64,000 bases of DNA from Circinella umbellata (Eukaryota; Mucoromycota; Mucoromycetes; Mucorales; Lichtheimiaceae): contig JAIWNF010000009.1 of the NCBI GenBank assembly GCA_025093555.1, forward strand, positions 186,001-250,000. Direction: 5' to 3'. How positions within the stretch are numbered: position 1 is the first letter of the stretch; each line of letters begins with the position of its first letter. Of the stretch, positions 23,074 through 36,300 are shown piece after piece. A program made the translations under genes and the position numbers. Below the pieces are notes generated by a model that saw only the letters and a program-made list of their open reading frames with translations, made no database searches and was not told the origin of the DNA.

Positions 23074-25763
23074 TCGTTATATAAATTTAATGCGGGTGTC
23101 TGTATAAAAGTGGATAATAATTGTATTATATAAATGGAAAGTATGGAAAGGTTGTCTTCAAACGAGTTTTAAAAAAAAAAAAAAAAAAAAAAAGATTGAG
23201 AGAAAAGAAGCTATATATAAATTACACTGTTTCTCTCTTTCTCTTCATTAAATGCCCGCTTAAACCACACGGTACACAACGCGCAATTAGTCCACTTGAT
23301 TTTTTTAAGGTACCTAACAATGCCCTTTTTTTTTTACTGGGGAACTTCAATTCTTGGAAGGACCTATAAAGTGTTGACAACATTTTTTTTTCTATTATCA
23401 TAATTTATTTTCGGATTCGAAGGAGTTTGATAATATCAATGTAAGAACTGCACCCTTGTTTATCTCTTACATTTTTTTTTGTCATACTTGATTCCAAGCT
23501 TAAAAGCGTTCTACAAAATCCAATACAGTATGACAGGGCGATGAGGCGACTTTTTTTTTTGTTAGATATAAACCCAGGTTCCGACTATTTAGCCTTTTCC
23601 AATGATTATTTATCATCAATAAATCATCTAATGTTTAAAAAAAGCAATTGATTGTTTTATTTTTATATCTACAGACCTAATTATAGGTTTCATGCAAAAT
23701 AGCAACAATCAAAGCGATAAAAAAAAATTGTACAAATATTTATTTTTCTTTGTTGCTAAGAAACATTAATCTATCATAACAACACCAAGATTTGAATATG
23801 AGCACGAAAAAGGCAATTGCTTTCTTATTGCCCTAGTAACCATTTTATGGTATATTAAACAGAGAGAAAATAGATACACACCATAGTAGAAGCTCGAATA
23901 AATGTATTGTACGAGAATTTATTTATATTCGATGGTCAACGGAAAGTTGCAACATATGATATTATAAGCATCGCGTGTAGTTACATAATGGCGGGGGGAG
24001 TAAATCATGTGGAATTTATTCTTTATGTCTATCTAAGTAGTATAATTGATAAAATAAAGCCTACTACTGACACTACAATTGCGATAAATAAAAGGTAATT
24101 GAAGTGTCTTCCTTATCTATCATTATTGAAATACAATTTCATTATTTGTTGTTTTGATGTTCTCATCAACAATAACACCAATGACAGCCTCGCCATAATC
24201 ACCCAACAGATTTTTTTAAATTAGCTTAATTCCTACCGACAAGCTAAACAAATATATTCGGTATTTATACTTGTTTCAAAATAAGATAAAAGACGAATCT
24301 TAGAAATTTCATATGCATGTTTTCTCTGGAACAGACAAGCAAAAATATTACAAACACGATAGCAACAACAGCAACAACATTTGCTTTTACCCGCACCTGA
24401 TTAATATGTTATACGTATAAATCACAAAAGAGAAATTATAACTCAATTTCTTTTTATAAAAAATAAACACATGTTCTAATAAGACAAAAATTTAAATTGA
24501 CTATTTTATCGGTAAAATATATTATTGCTGTTGTAAATACTTTTATAATGTAAGTATACATATTGGCTGATTTGTATAATATTCTGTTATCAATCTTATT
24601 ATCAATTATTAGTCTGCATGTAAGAGATGCTAGTCTAACTTTAAATGAGAAATAAAATGGTCCCCGCCCCCCTTTTTTTTTATATTAAATGCTGAACAAT
24701 GCGATGATGTAAGAAAAGATTAATATACACACTGTTATAATAAAAAGAGCGGATTTGAATAAAATGGAGTTATATTAAATTATATACAGCGAGATACTCT
24801 AATATAATATAATTTGTGTATTAACTAATGCCTCCGATTCATTATTATTAATGTACAACCTATCAAAACGAAAAAAAAAAGAACTCTTTAATTAAAAAAT
24901 CACGTTTTTTGTCTCTCAAAATGTGTCAATTCAATTATCTAACGAATTAAAAAAAGCAGCCACTTCTCACCCACAAAATGCGGCTATTTGGTCTACTGTA
25001 TTTATTCCATAGACGGAAAAAAGAAAACAATACGTACATGAAGCTACAAAAAATAGTACGATAATAACGGGAGAAGAAACTTACTATTTACGGGATAGGT
25101 ATTAGACATGACAAATTTTGTTATCATGTAAGCTTATTTTAGTTGCTCTGTGGTTGTGGGCATATAAAATAATCCTCTTATTTTTTTTACAGAAAACTCT
25201 GGCTGTACCAATATGACATGCCGACTTGATGGGAATAACGATTAGAGTGTGGGAGTGAGACCCAGGTCACCATTTAAGATTTATACTGGATTACCTCCTT
25301 CACATTTTTTTTCAAGCCTCCTTGCTTGGTATCTAGAGATGGAGAGCTGTTCTTCTTGTGTAATGGATCAAAAAGAAAAAAAATCATATACCGACCTTCC
25401 AATCAATAGGCGCATGCTATATTTTCATGCGTTCACCCCGCAATGAGTAGAATTTTCTACCAACTATGTAGAAAAGAGAAATAAAGAATAAAATAGAAAT
25501 AATTCACTTATTATTCTGATAATGATTTTATATATTTTGAAAAAGAAAGAATATAAATATCAAAATGAAAAAGAAACTTTTTTTTTTCTGAGAGAAGAAA
25601 GTATGACGTGTATGAATGACATTTTTTTTTTGTAGAAAAGGAGAGGAAAGAAAACCCTAATAATAATCTCAGTAGCGCATTTATTTTTGTTCAGAAACCT
25701 TTTTTTTTCTCTCTTTCTTCTTTTCTTATTTTACTTTATTGTTATTATTCATATTTTACAATC
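23074..25763. other. Divergent promoter region between F-BAR/RhoGAP and YPD1
   Basis: 2.7 kb of A/T-rich DNA. Contains several homopolymer runs (for example A-run near 23170) and a pyrimidine-rich leader just before 25764. No convincing gene, RNA gene or transposon seen. Confidence 0.5.
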
Positions 25764-26575
25764 ATGTCTACAAAAGAAGAAGATAAACCTAAAACTGTTC
25801 CAGAAGATTCAGTCAAAGATAAGGTACATGAGTAAATGATGACAACTTTTGTTCTTCTTCTTTTTCAATTCAAGAAAAAAAAAATCTTTTTTTTTCTTCT
25901 TCGTAAGACTAGGAAAACGCGTAAAAAACATAACGAAGAGAAATTCCTTCTTTAACTCGTATGTGTATGTGTTTAATTTATATTATACTGTAGGAATCAA
26001 CAGAAAAGACAACTAAGGATAATGGTGAAACAAAGATTGTGGATCCCGAAGAACTCATTGATTACAATACGTTTGATCAGTTATTGGACATGGACGACGA
26101 CGAAGATCACGAATTCTCGTACAGTATTGTACTCAACTATTTTGAACAAGCAGAACAGACTTTTACAGATATGGACGATGCACTGTAAATATATCCCCTT
26201 ACTTAGTTATCGTGGCAATTTAAAAGGACTGGACCTATTATGGAAGTAATAGCATTAACTTGGAGATTTGTGTGATACATCTATCAAACCCTTTTTTCTT
26301 TTTTTTTTTTTTGTAGAGAAAAAAAGGATTTATCTGAATTGTCTCGATTGGGTCACTTTCTTAAAGGAAGTTCGGCTGCTATTGGATTGAAAAAAGTCAA
26401 GGAAACATGTGAAAAGATTCAAAATATTGGAAATAAACAAGACGAAGTAGGATCTGCCTCATTGGAAGAAGAAGTGGCATTGGAAAAGATTACAAAGTTA
26501 TTGCCACAAGTCAAGGCAGAATATAAAGAAGCTGAGGAATATCTTAAAAGTTTTTATGATCAAGATGCACGATAG
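25764..26575 (+). CDS. YPD1: Histidine-containing phosphotransfer protein (YPD1-like)
   Basis: Three exons (25764-25823, 25994-26184, 26317-26575) give 169 residues, the usual size of fungal YPD1. The HPt signature LGHFLKGSSAAIGL places the phospho-accepting histidine at H97, with the lysine and glycine needed around it. The fold is an acidic first helix (DQLLDMDDDED, FSYSIVLNYFEQAEQTF) followed by the four-helix bundle. The protein should relay phosphate from hybrid histidine kinases to response regulators of the SSK1/SKN7 type, controlling the HOG stress MAP-kinase pathway. The N-terminal 40 residues are Lys/Glu-rich and not conserved. It is convergent with USE1. Confidence 0.95.
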
Positions 26576-27430
26576 AAGCATTTTTTTTTTCGCGTTTTTT
26601 TGCTTTTTTTTGGCAGTTGTCATTAACCATCATTATCATTATTATTCCAAATTCACTGAAAGCAAACCAAAAATAACTATTTGAAGATCAAAAATGCGAT
26701 ATTGAAACACACACACACACACACACAAACACAAACACAAACATATATATATATATATTATATACAAATTCCAATCCACTAGTAACCTCATCTCCCATCT
26801 TGAAAAACCTTACCCAAAACATCATCAATATTACAGGTAACAGGAAGAAGAAGAAAAAAATTAACAGTTTTGTAAGTTCTTCGCTTATATTCCCCCTTGT
26901 TCTTTTTTTTTTCTTTTTCTGTGCTTCCTGAAAATCATATCACCCAGCCCCCAGTTGCAAATCTCTTTCTCCTTCCTTATGCACCTTGTACTTGATTCTT
27001 TTTCCTTTTCCTCCCTCAACTTACATTATACATATACACAACCCTTTTTTTTTAAGTTCATTTTGAACTATATTAACTTTGCTGGAATAAATACATATAA
27101 AAAAAATAACGTCATTCAGGAGTGACATTTTTTTTTATTATCTAAGCAGACACAGTAAAAAAAACACACTACAATTTTTTTCGGGTCATACTACTGTTTT
27201 TAATAGTCTTTTTTTTTTACTCTTTTTGGTCAGAGTAAAAAAATTTGTTCTAACTTGGAAAGGTTACAAGTAACTTTTTTTTTGGGGGGTGGAGAAAAGA
27301 AAGGTCAGGAGTATTTACGGAGAAGAGATACCATGAACAACGAGTATACATAATTATTAATGTTGAAAAATTTCATTTTAAATTTGGGGGGTGTAAGAAA
27401 TATTTGTTAAGAAAAGACAGGTTTATCTCA
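26576..27430. other. Convergent 3' intergenic region
   Basis: 855 bp between the stops of YPD1 and USE1. Contains a CA/AAAC run at about 26706-26740 followed by a TA run, many T homopolymers, and no credible gene. Confidence 0.5.
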
Positions 27431-28856
27431 TTATGCTTTTGGTAGAAGTTTAATTGTAAAGAAAACAAGTATAAACATGATACAAACAAATAAGACAATT
27501 CCCATCGTCATGAAACTCGTACCCCACGATTTTGAATAATGAGTATCCAATCTTTGTCGTTCTTTACGTAATCGTTCCAAGTTACTAACAACTGCTTCTT
27601 GTGCTTCATGCAACACCTTTGTAAATAATGTCGTCATAACAAAAAATAAATTTTTAGTTATCTCTCTTCGTATAAATTGTTGAAGCTCTTCTACAATGTA
27701 TTATTTTAAAAAAAAGATGTCCGTACCTTATCATCATTGGCTAATGTATCACCAAATGATTGACTATTTACTTTAAGTTGCTGAGCCATACGACTTAAAT
27801 CCGTTGTCAGCTCATCATGCATCTGTCTGTGATGCTGTAACACATGTTCAATATTTGAGGTTTCTTCTTCCCGAGTCATCCCAGATCTACAACTCATATT
27901 ATTAGTAAAGAATTCATAACAGAGATAATATTTCTACTCTTCTTCATAACTTACCCTTGTCTACGACGCAATCGATTTGATTCATCTCCTACTGTTCCTG
28001 ATGTTCTTCCTTCTTCTTTTTCTATTTTACCAAAAAAAAAATGAGTCTTTTTCCCTTATACCATACAAAAACATATGTCTTTCTTAACTTTTGTTTTTAT
28101 ACCTAAGTTACTAGCAGGTGATATGACACTTTCAGTATCTGAATTATCATCATCCTATCGATGACAACGAATACAATCAATCGTGTTAATGATACGACTT
28201 TCTTGATAAAATATTCCCTTTTTTCTATTCTTTGATTTTACCTTTTGTTCTACTGTTGTTGCCATATCTTCATCAGGTACATTCTTGATCTTTTGAAGCC
28301 ACTCAGGTTCATCAGGTTGTTCTAATTGTTTTAATCCATCCAGTAAAGATTGTTTTGTTGTTCGTGCTTCCAAAATACCCTTATTTATCTCTACATCCTA
28401 TACAAAATTTATGAGTTTATTTTCTAGAATATAAAACTTTTATTATTATTATATTTACCAATCCTCGACTGGATACTTTTGTTGCTAAAGCTTGAATTCG
28501 AACAGCATAACTAATAACAATCCATAAGTTATTTTTTTTTCAATGGCGTCTTTTAGTCTATTGTTAAAACAAAACAAGAAAAGAAAGTGGTCTCTTTTTT
28601 TTTACTTTACTTATTGGATATTCCTGATTCTTGTTGTAAGTTTTGTAAATAGCGTATATACTAGATTGTTTAAAATGTAACAAGTCAGCCATCACATTCA
28701 ACAAATACAATAATAATAAGAAAGAAGGATGAGAATCCGTACCGCTACAAATTTTCCTTGTTCTATACTATTCCATTCGCTATTGTTATCATTTATTCGT
28801 TGTTCACATCGAACAAGCATTCGATAGAGATTTATTTCATTAGTGGAGACAACCAT
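27431..28856 (-). CDS. USE1: USE1-type ER SNARE protein
   Basis: Eight exons (28856-28743, 28660-28611, 28510-28459, 28397-28242, 28154-28103, 28021-27955, 27886-27727, 27616-27431) close in frame to 278 residues. The N-terminus NLYRMLVRCEQRI resembles the family's conserved start. A SNARE-like coiled coil begins at IEHVLQHHRQMHDELTTDL and continues through LKVNSQSFGDTLANDDK. The C-terminal anchor (GIVLFVCIMFILVFFTIKL, about 254-274) ends in LLPKA, giving a tail-anchored protein. USE1 acts with Ufe1, Sec20 and Sec22 in retrograde fusion of Golgi vesicles with the ER. The middle 100 residues are variable, as in known members. It shares a 1.5-kb divergent promoter region with the PARP gene. Confidence 0.92.
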
Positions 28857-29040
28857 ATTTAAATTTATGTAAAAAAAAAAATAACTTGCAGTCCAGAGCC
28901 AAGTGACAAATAAATTATTATGCAAAGTTCTCAACTCCTCCAGGAAGGTCTTTAATGTGTTATTTTATTTAAAATGCTATCTACGCTTCTTGATGGTATC
29001 GTTATAAAAGTTACATCACTTTTAACATGCTTTACAGTAT

Positions 29041-29079
<39 letters not shown>

Positions 29080-30343
29080 GGTCTTACGCTCGATGTGGTA
29101 GATATGGTGGGCATACATGATGTAAGTATAAAAAAATTATTGCATCCTCTCCACCTGAAAGAGCATCTCTGGTATACTCATTCCCCCACGAGCATTTTTT
29201 TTTTACTACTACGGTTAGTCCATGTTCAGATATCTTTGATTCCATCTCTAAATACATAATGGAATAGCTTTTTCTGAAATTAACTATTACAACCAGAGCT
29301 ATTTGGTGGATAATGTGTCTAGTAATGCAATAGCAGTATAAAAATGCTATGCGACAGTGATTTAGGAGGTGTATTTAAATTACTTGTGATAGTTGGTATT
29401 ATATATGTGCGATATTATAATAATAGCCCTTCAATTAGCATTTATTTTAATCCTCTGTCCATATTATTATTATGTACTTACATTTATGTGAATGTCTTTT
29501 GTATGCATGAACTCTAGCATAAAAAAATATAACTTCTTTGAATTCCTATTTTACTTTTTACTACATTGACAATCTTTTTTTCTAAAAAAAAGCATCCCTC
29601 TACATGCTTAGTGGTATGAAAAAAGTAACATATATTCTGCTTTTCATAATGAAATATATATATTAAAGCGTACAATTTTTTACATGTAATTATATATAAG
29701 ACAATAATTTGGAAAAACAAATTATAATAACAATGACTCTATGAACCAGGCTTCCTTGACTCAAATAGCCATCTTTCAAAAAAAAAAAAAAATTACAAAC
29801 TTCATGGACAATTACTAAATTAGGCCATAAGAAAAAAATACATTCGTTTTTGATTTTCTTCTTGACTTAATACCAGCATTGAACAGGATATCTCCCCTGG
29901 TGGTATTTATCGTACGGCTGAGAACATTACTAGTGGCATATGAAAAATTATATGTATTATGTGATTTTGAGCCAAAAAAGAAAACATGAATCTTTTGTTT
30001 AAATTGAAAATCTAAGACAAGATCATATAATTAAGGGACAGCCAAGTGTGTAGCGATACCTTCTTTGATTTCATATCAGCCAATAAAATTGCGGGGCAAC
30101 TTGGTTGCCATAGCAACGGGCATTAGAACAGCTAATTATATGCATTGCCACACACAGCATTGTGTAACATCCCAACGTAGAGTATTGTGGCGAAGTGATT
30201 ACTTGTTAACTTTTTTATATAAAAGGGTGTATGAAAAAAGGTGTTCCTTTTTTATTTCAACTTTGGATTATTACGAAAGTTCTTTCTTCACTTTTCATCT
30301 ATCTTTTTTTTTCTTATACAGACACTTTTCTAGTTCATTTATT
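28857..30343. other. Divergent promoter region between USE1 and the giant PARP
   Basis: 1.5 kb, A/T-rich. Contains a (TC)16 run at 29044-29075 and a TATATAAAAG box at about 30216-30225, some 120 bp upstream of the PARP start. No gene seen. Confidence 0.5.
29044..29076. repeat. (TC)n microsatellite
   Basis: About 16 uninterrupted TC dinucleotides about 190 bp upstream of the USE1 start. Confidence 0.9.
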
Positions 30344-33300
30344 ATGGCCCGTGTTCCCAGAACAAAACGTCGTGTCGCAACAGACAGCAGAACTAGAATT
30401 GGCAAGCTTAAAGCACGCGTGGTATATATATATAAATATTTAATATTTTTCTTTATTCAGTTTTGTATAACACAAAAACTAATAAAGGCATTATGACTAC
30501 ATAACAGCCACGGAAGGAAACTCATGTTCGTCTTACAGACAATATGATGGCTCCTGTCAAGAAAGCACTTGTGACCCGTCGGTCTACCAGAAACAGGTTC
30601 ATGGCCCCTGTCGAAGAGTCAGAAGAATATAACAAACCCATTGAATCTATTCGAGACTTTAAAAAAGTGAATGTAATAACTAAACATCATTTATTTGTTT
30701 ACATGGCGTGTGAGAAATGTAAAAAAAAAACACTAACATTATCACCGATTTATTACTTAATTAGGGTAAAACTTACTATCTTGTCCATCGAACTGGTACT
30801 ACTACTGCTCAAGATAGTTGGGAAGAAGAACAGTCAATCGATTCTTTGGATATCGTGAGCGCTTTCTGTGAACGTGTACAAGCAGCGTCTGGTTATACTG
30901 TTGACAACAATTCCGCTACCAGTAGTACTAATGGTACCAACCGCGAAGAGACTCCCAATGTCCGTCGATCGACTCGTACATCCAAGACGCGCGCCATGCT
31001 TCGCATGACAGACAAACAAATTACCATTGAAAGTAGTAGCGATAGTGAAATCGATGACGGCATTCAAACAAGTGGAAGAAGAAAGAGATCAGCTTCGACA
31101 AGTACTACCCGAAAGAAACGTAGTAACAGCGAATCCAAACAAGGTGACACTCCCAAAAAACCTCGTGGACAAGCAGCACGAAAAGCTGCTGAAGCTGAAG
31201 ATCGTCAGCAGCGTCAAGTGGAACGTCAAGGCAAAACTGATGTCGCGATTGTGGGCATTGATGAGACTGATTGTTGTTTAAGTTGTGGTGTTCTTGTCTA
31301 CCGTCATGCGGTTGAGAATGACGATTTGGAAAAGATCAAGGCTGCGCTGGAGGATAAGAAGACTGTGCCTCACTGGAGTAAAGAAAACTGTCAACATTGG
31401 AGTGACTATGTCATATCTAGAGCTCTGGTTAAGGGTAACAAGGAAATTGTGAGTCTTTTGTTACAAGACGTGGAAACCGATCGCGTAGCCATACCTAACA
31501 AATACATTCAGTATGGAAGTAACACTGGCTATGTTGGCCGTTTTACTTTTGGTCGTGCTGTTAGGTAAATAAAATAGATTATTTATAATATTAGAACTTG
31601 AATGAGTGTTTGAAGAAAAACAGGATCCTAAACCATTTTTTTGACATATCATTTAGTAAGGTGAATGAATCGCGTGGTAACCGTCAGGGAAATTCGGCGT
31701 TTTATCGAAACAGTCAAAAAAATCTATTAGAAGTGGATATTTCCCGGTTCAACGAATCTTTTCGAAACATAGCCATCATCAATGCTTTGCAAAACACAGA
31801 TTTGGACCCAGATATGATAGATTTTTTAAAAAACGGTATGACAAACTTTAGGCCTTTTAACATGTATGTTGAGCAAAAAGCTTTTTATTTTATTGTGGCA
31901 TCTGGAAACGGGACTGTAGCAGGCGCCATTGCTGAGCGATCTCAAGGTCGTTCTGCTTTTAATCATTTGCATGCAAATGTTCTTACCGTAAGTTGAAATT
32001 TTTTATTTTCGCTAGTACAATAAGATCAAATGAAAGAGACGGTTTAACTAAATTAAAACCTTAATTTATTTTATTGTTGCACATTTATAGTTTAAGGAGG
32101 GTCAACCGCTTGAAACCTATCGACGCAATCAAATATTGAAAAAATCCTATGAAGCCTGTAATATTACACCCTTACATTGTGCTGCCATCCACCCATCGAA
32201 AGCTTATCTCAAGGAACTCTTTGAAGAACTGACTCCAGCTGAACGTATGGATAACGATGATTATGGCCGTACCGTTGCTCATTTTGCGGCAGCCAGTACA
32301 ACCCCTGATTGTTTGGAATATCTTATCGAGCAAGAATTTCCAATGGCTACTCCCGACAAATTTAAACTGACCCCATTGATTCAAGCAGCTCGTTTTGGAC
32401 GTCACCAAAATATCCGCCTATTGCTCAAATACCTTAGCAAAGGTGATCTCCCCAACCCTGAATTTGCCGATCAAACTTTACTTCGTCAACGTTGGCGTCC
32501 ACTTCATTATGCTGCTTATTTTGGTCATCTCGAGACGTGTCGTGAACTGATTGATTGTGGTGCCACTATTGAAGCTATAGAAAGCTCTTCCCGTGCAACA
32601 CCTCTTTTGTTTGCTGCTCAGCGTGGTCATTTAGATTGTGTTCGTATCCTTATTGAACATGGTAAGGCGGATCCAGAAGCAGTTGACAAGTTTGGACGTA
32701 CACCTCTTCATTTAGCAAGTATCAATGGAAATTATGATGTCGCTAAGTATCTGTTACAAGATGTGGGGGTTAATACTGATGCTGCGGATACTTCTCACAA
32801 CCGCCCGACCCATTATGCAGCTGGTTTTGGCCATTTAAAATTGTTACGTCTTTTGATTGAAGTTGGAGGAGCTGATCCAGCTGCAGTCAATGTTTGGCGT
32901 ACTACAGCTTGTTCCGTTGCCAATCTCAAGGGTCATATTTCAATTGTTCAATATTTGCTTACCGAATGTAATATTGATGTTAACTTTAAAGATCAAAACG
33001 GAAAAACTTTACTGCATCACTGTGTTGAGGAAACTATTAGTAACAAACTAGAAGCTGAACAAGTCCTTCGAAAGGCTCGTTTGTTGATTTCCAAGAATGC
33101 TGATCCAAATATTCAAACTGTTGAAGGTATAAAAAAAATAGTATTACTCTTGGAAAGGAGCTGTAAGGGGAAAAAAGGACCTGGATATTAACCAATTATA
33201 ATTACAGGCAATACTGTGCTTCATAGCTTTGCAATGGGTAGATATAATGCACATAGACCTGCTGGCTTTTTTGAAGAGAGTGATAAAAGCGAGGAACCCA

Positions 33301-36300
33301 AGAAATTGGAATACGATGATTTAGATGGTGTTGAATTTAGCAGACAAATGGCCAATCTTCTCTTGGATGCCGGTGCAAAGTTTGATATAAAAAATGTGGC
33401 TGGGAATACACCTATGGCATTTGCTATTGATAATAAGAAGGACTACGTAATGGATATATTCATTGAGCGTGGTGACAAATATTGGGAAGCTATGACATCT
33501 ACTGGCCTTACCTTTTTCGAATGTTTTATTACAACAGTCTCTGAATTGGATGCTTTCCCTACTCGACGTGAAATGGATCGTATACGCTTAAATCGTTATA
33601 GAAAGATGGTCGATCGTCTTTGGAATTCAATAGTTAATAATCCAGTTCCTAAAGATGTTGAAACGAATGTAAGTTATTATATATAGATATGTTTATCCTT
33701 GCTTTTTCTTCTATTACATAACTGATAACGAGCTTTACATATAATAACTGTTTATTATTTATTATCTATTTATTTTAGATTAACATTCCCAATGAGCTTG
33801 GATACAGTCCACTATTCTCAGCTTTTGATAAAATTATTGAAGGCCAAAAGATGCTGGTTAAAGAAGAAAAGAAGCGTATCAAAAAGAAGCATAAAGATAA
33901 CACCACTAGTTATTCACAAGGTGCGAGCGATGTTAATCAATCCTCTCGAGAAGAAGTTATCTTTGAATTACGCTTCAAGAATGTTGTTAGTATCAATATC
34001 TTTTTTCTTTTACAATATATGTATTATTACAGCAAAATATTATTACAATCATTCTCACCTTAATATATTGAATATACATATAATATATAATACGTAGATT
34101 GATATGTCTACCAAGGTAATCGAGATGTTCCGCCCTGATATGAATGCTGTTGTACAACTACCAAAGGATTTTTTCAAAACGAATCGTAAACGTAGTAAGA
34201 GTGAATATCCTCCTTGGACCGGCTATTCTGTTTTACATATTGCTGCACTCAGTCAAGACGAATCTTTATTGAATTTCTTGCTACTTCAAGGTTGTGACCC
34301 TAATCAGCGGGTTATTATTGATGGTGTACCCACTGGCAATCCACCCATGCTGACTGGTTATGTTAAAAAGAAGTTCCTGACGTCAGAGTACTTGCACAAT
34401 GATGATTTGCAAACAGTCGAGCATATCAACAAGATTTATAACATTATTAAACCAGATTTTGACCAATTACTTCCCAATGCAGTTAAGCAATATCTTTCTT
34501 TTGGTGCCAATCCCTGTGTTGCTAACGATGATGGATTCTCAACCTTAATGATGGCCGCTAAATCGTTGGACTACTCTATTATGGAAGATTTATGTACCGC
34601 TTATACCCGTTCATCCCACCAAGGCATCGATAATCGTGACAAGTCCAAAAGATATACTGCGCTTATGTATGCTGTAGATGCTGTCCAAGATATTTTAAAG
34701 AACAACAAGGAGGTAGATGTGCTTACTATCAAGCATTTGTTAAATGCTGGTGCCAATCCGAATAAAGTTTACAAAAGTGGTAACAACGGTGATACGGTGA
34801 TGATGAAGATTATTCGATTGCAATATCCTGCTTTGGTAGATATCGTCATTCAGAACACTCAATATCCAATCGATCATTCTATTGTGAACAACAGTAAGCT
34901 TTTTTTTTGTTTCTTTTTGTTTATGATTAATAGTATTATCTACTATCATATCTTAATATATACGTTTATCGAAAACTTATAAATCTAAAAAAAAATATTA
35001 ATAGATAAGGAAACATGTGCTATTGTTACTTGCAAGAATGACAATGAATATATTTCCAAGGCTTATTTCGATCTTATGACAAGTTTCTATGAATCATCAC
35101 CTTTTGATGTCAATGTTTGTGACAAATACCACAATACCGCTCTCCTTCTGGCATCTAAGTCTGGAAATGAACACGCTATCAGTTCACTTTTAAAATGCAA
35201 CGCCAATCCAAATTATATTGTTGCTGTGAAAGACATTAATGTTTCTCCCCTCGCTCAAGCTGTACAAAATACTTATCTGAGTATTGCTCAACGTTTACTC
35301 GAGGCAGGAGCCAATGTCAACTATCAAGACAATCAAGGTTTATCTCCACTTCATTATGCTGTTCTGGTTGAAAAGTACCATCTGGTTAAACTCATGCTTG
35401 AATTTAAAGCCAATGTGCATGCCGTTGATAAGAAGAAACGTACAGCACTCCATATTGCTATTCAAAAAACCAAGAACATGACTAATGCTTCCCTTCGAAT
35501 CGAACGATTACTTTTGCAGAAAGGTTCTGACATTAACGCAAAGGATATTTTGGGTAAGTAAACCTTTTTGTTGTTATGCTACTGTATTTTACAATACATG
35601 TATACATCTATATAACTAGCCTGTAATTTACTATTACTATTATTATTACTAATGCAAAGGCTTTTCTTCTGTATACTTTATTAGGTCGAACACCACTTCA
35701 CCTTGCATTTTTTCATATGGATACTATTCCCCACATGCACGAACTGCTTGATATTTACAAAAAGGTCAAGAAATTTATTCAAGACGTCAAAAAAGCAGAA
35801 GCTCTTGAACGTGCTGTTGCTCGAACTGTTAAGAAATATGAACGTAATAATATGGATCCTGCTAGCAAGAATTGGATTACACAAGCAATACGAACTTATC
35901 TTGAAAATAAACTACATGAAGGTCTACAAAAGAAAACATCACTCATTGGGATCAACGACGTTCCTGCCATGGAGGAAGACACTGTCATTATCGAAAAAGA
36001 TGAAATTTCTACCGTGGAACTTTATTCTCAATTTGAATGGGAAATAGAAAACGAGGTGGCGAAAAAAGTAGATCCCATTGATATTATCAAATTTCTTTCC
36101 CAATACGATGGACTTCAATATGATATTGCTGATGAATTTGGAAGAACTCCATTACACTATGCTGCAACTGTGGGTGCATTCTCTTCCACATCAGTGTTAC
36201 TTGCTAAAGGAATCAATATCAATGCTCAAGATATAGATCGAAATACTCCGTTACAGCTTGCTTTACGTTACAAACATGTGGACTATTCTGTTATGTTATG

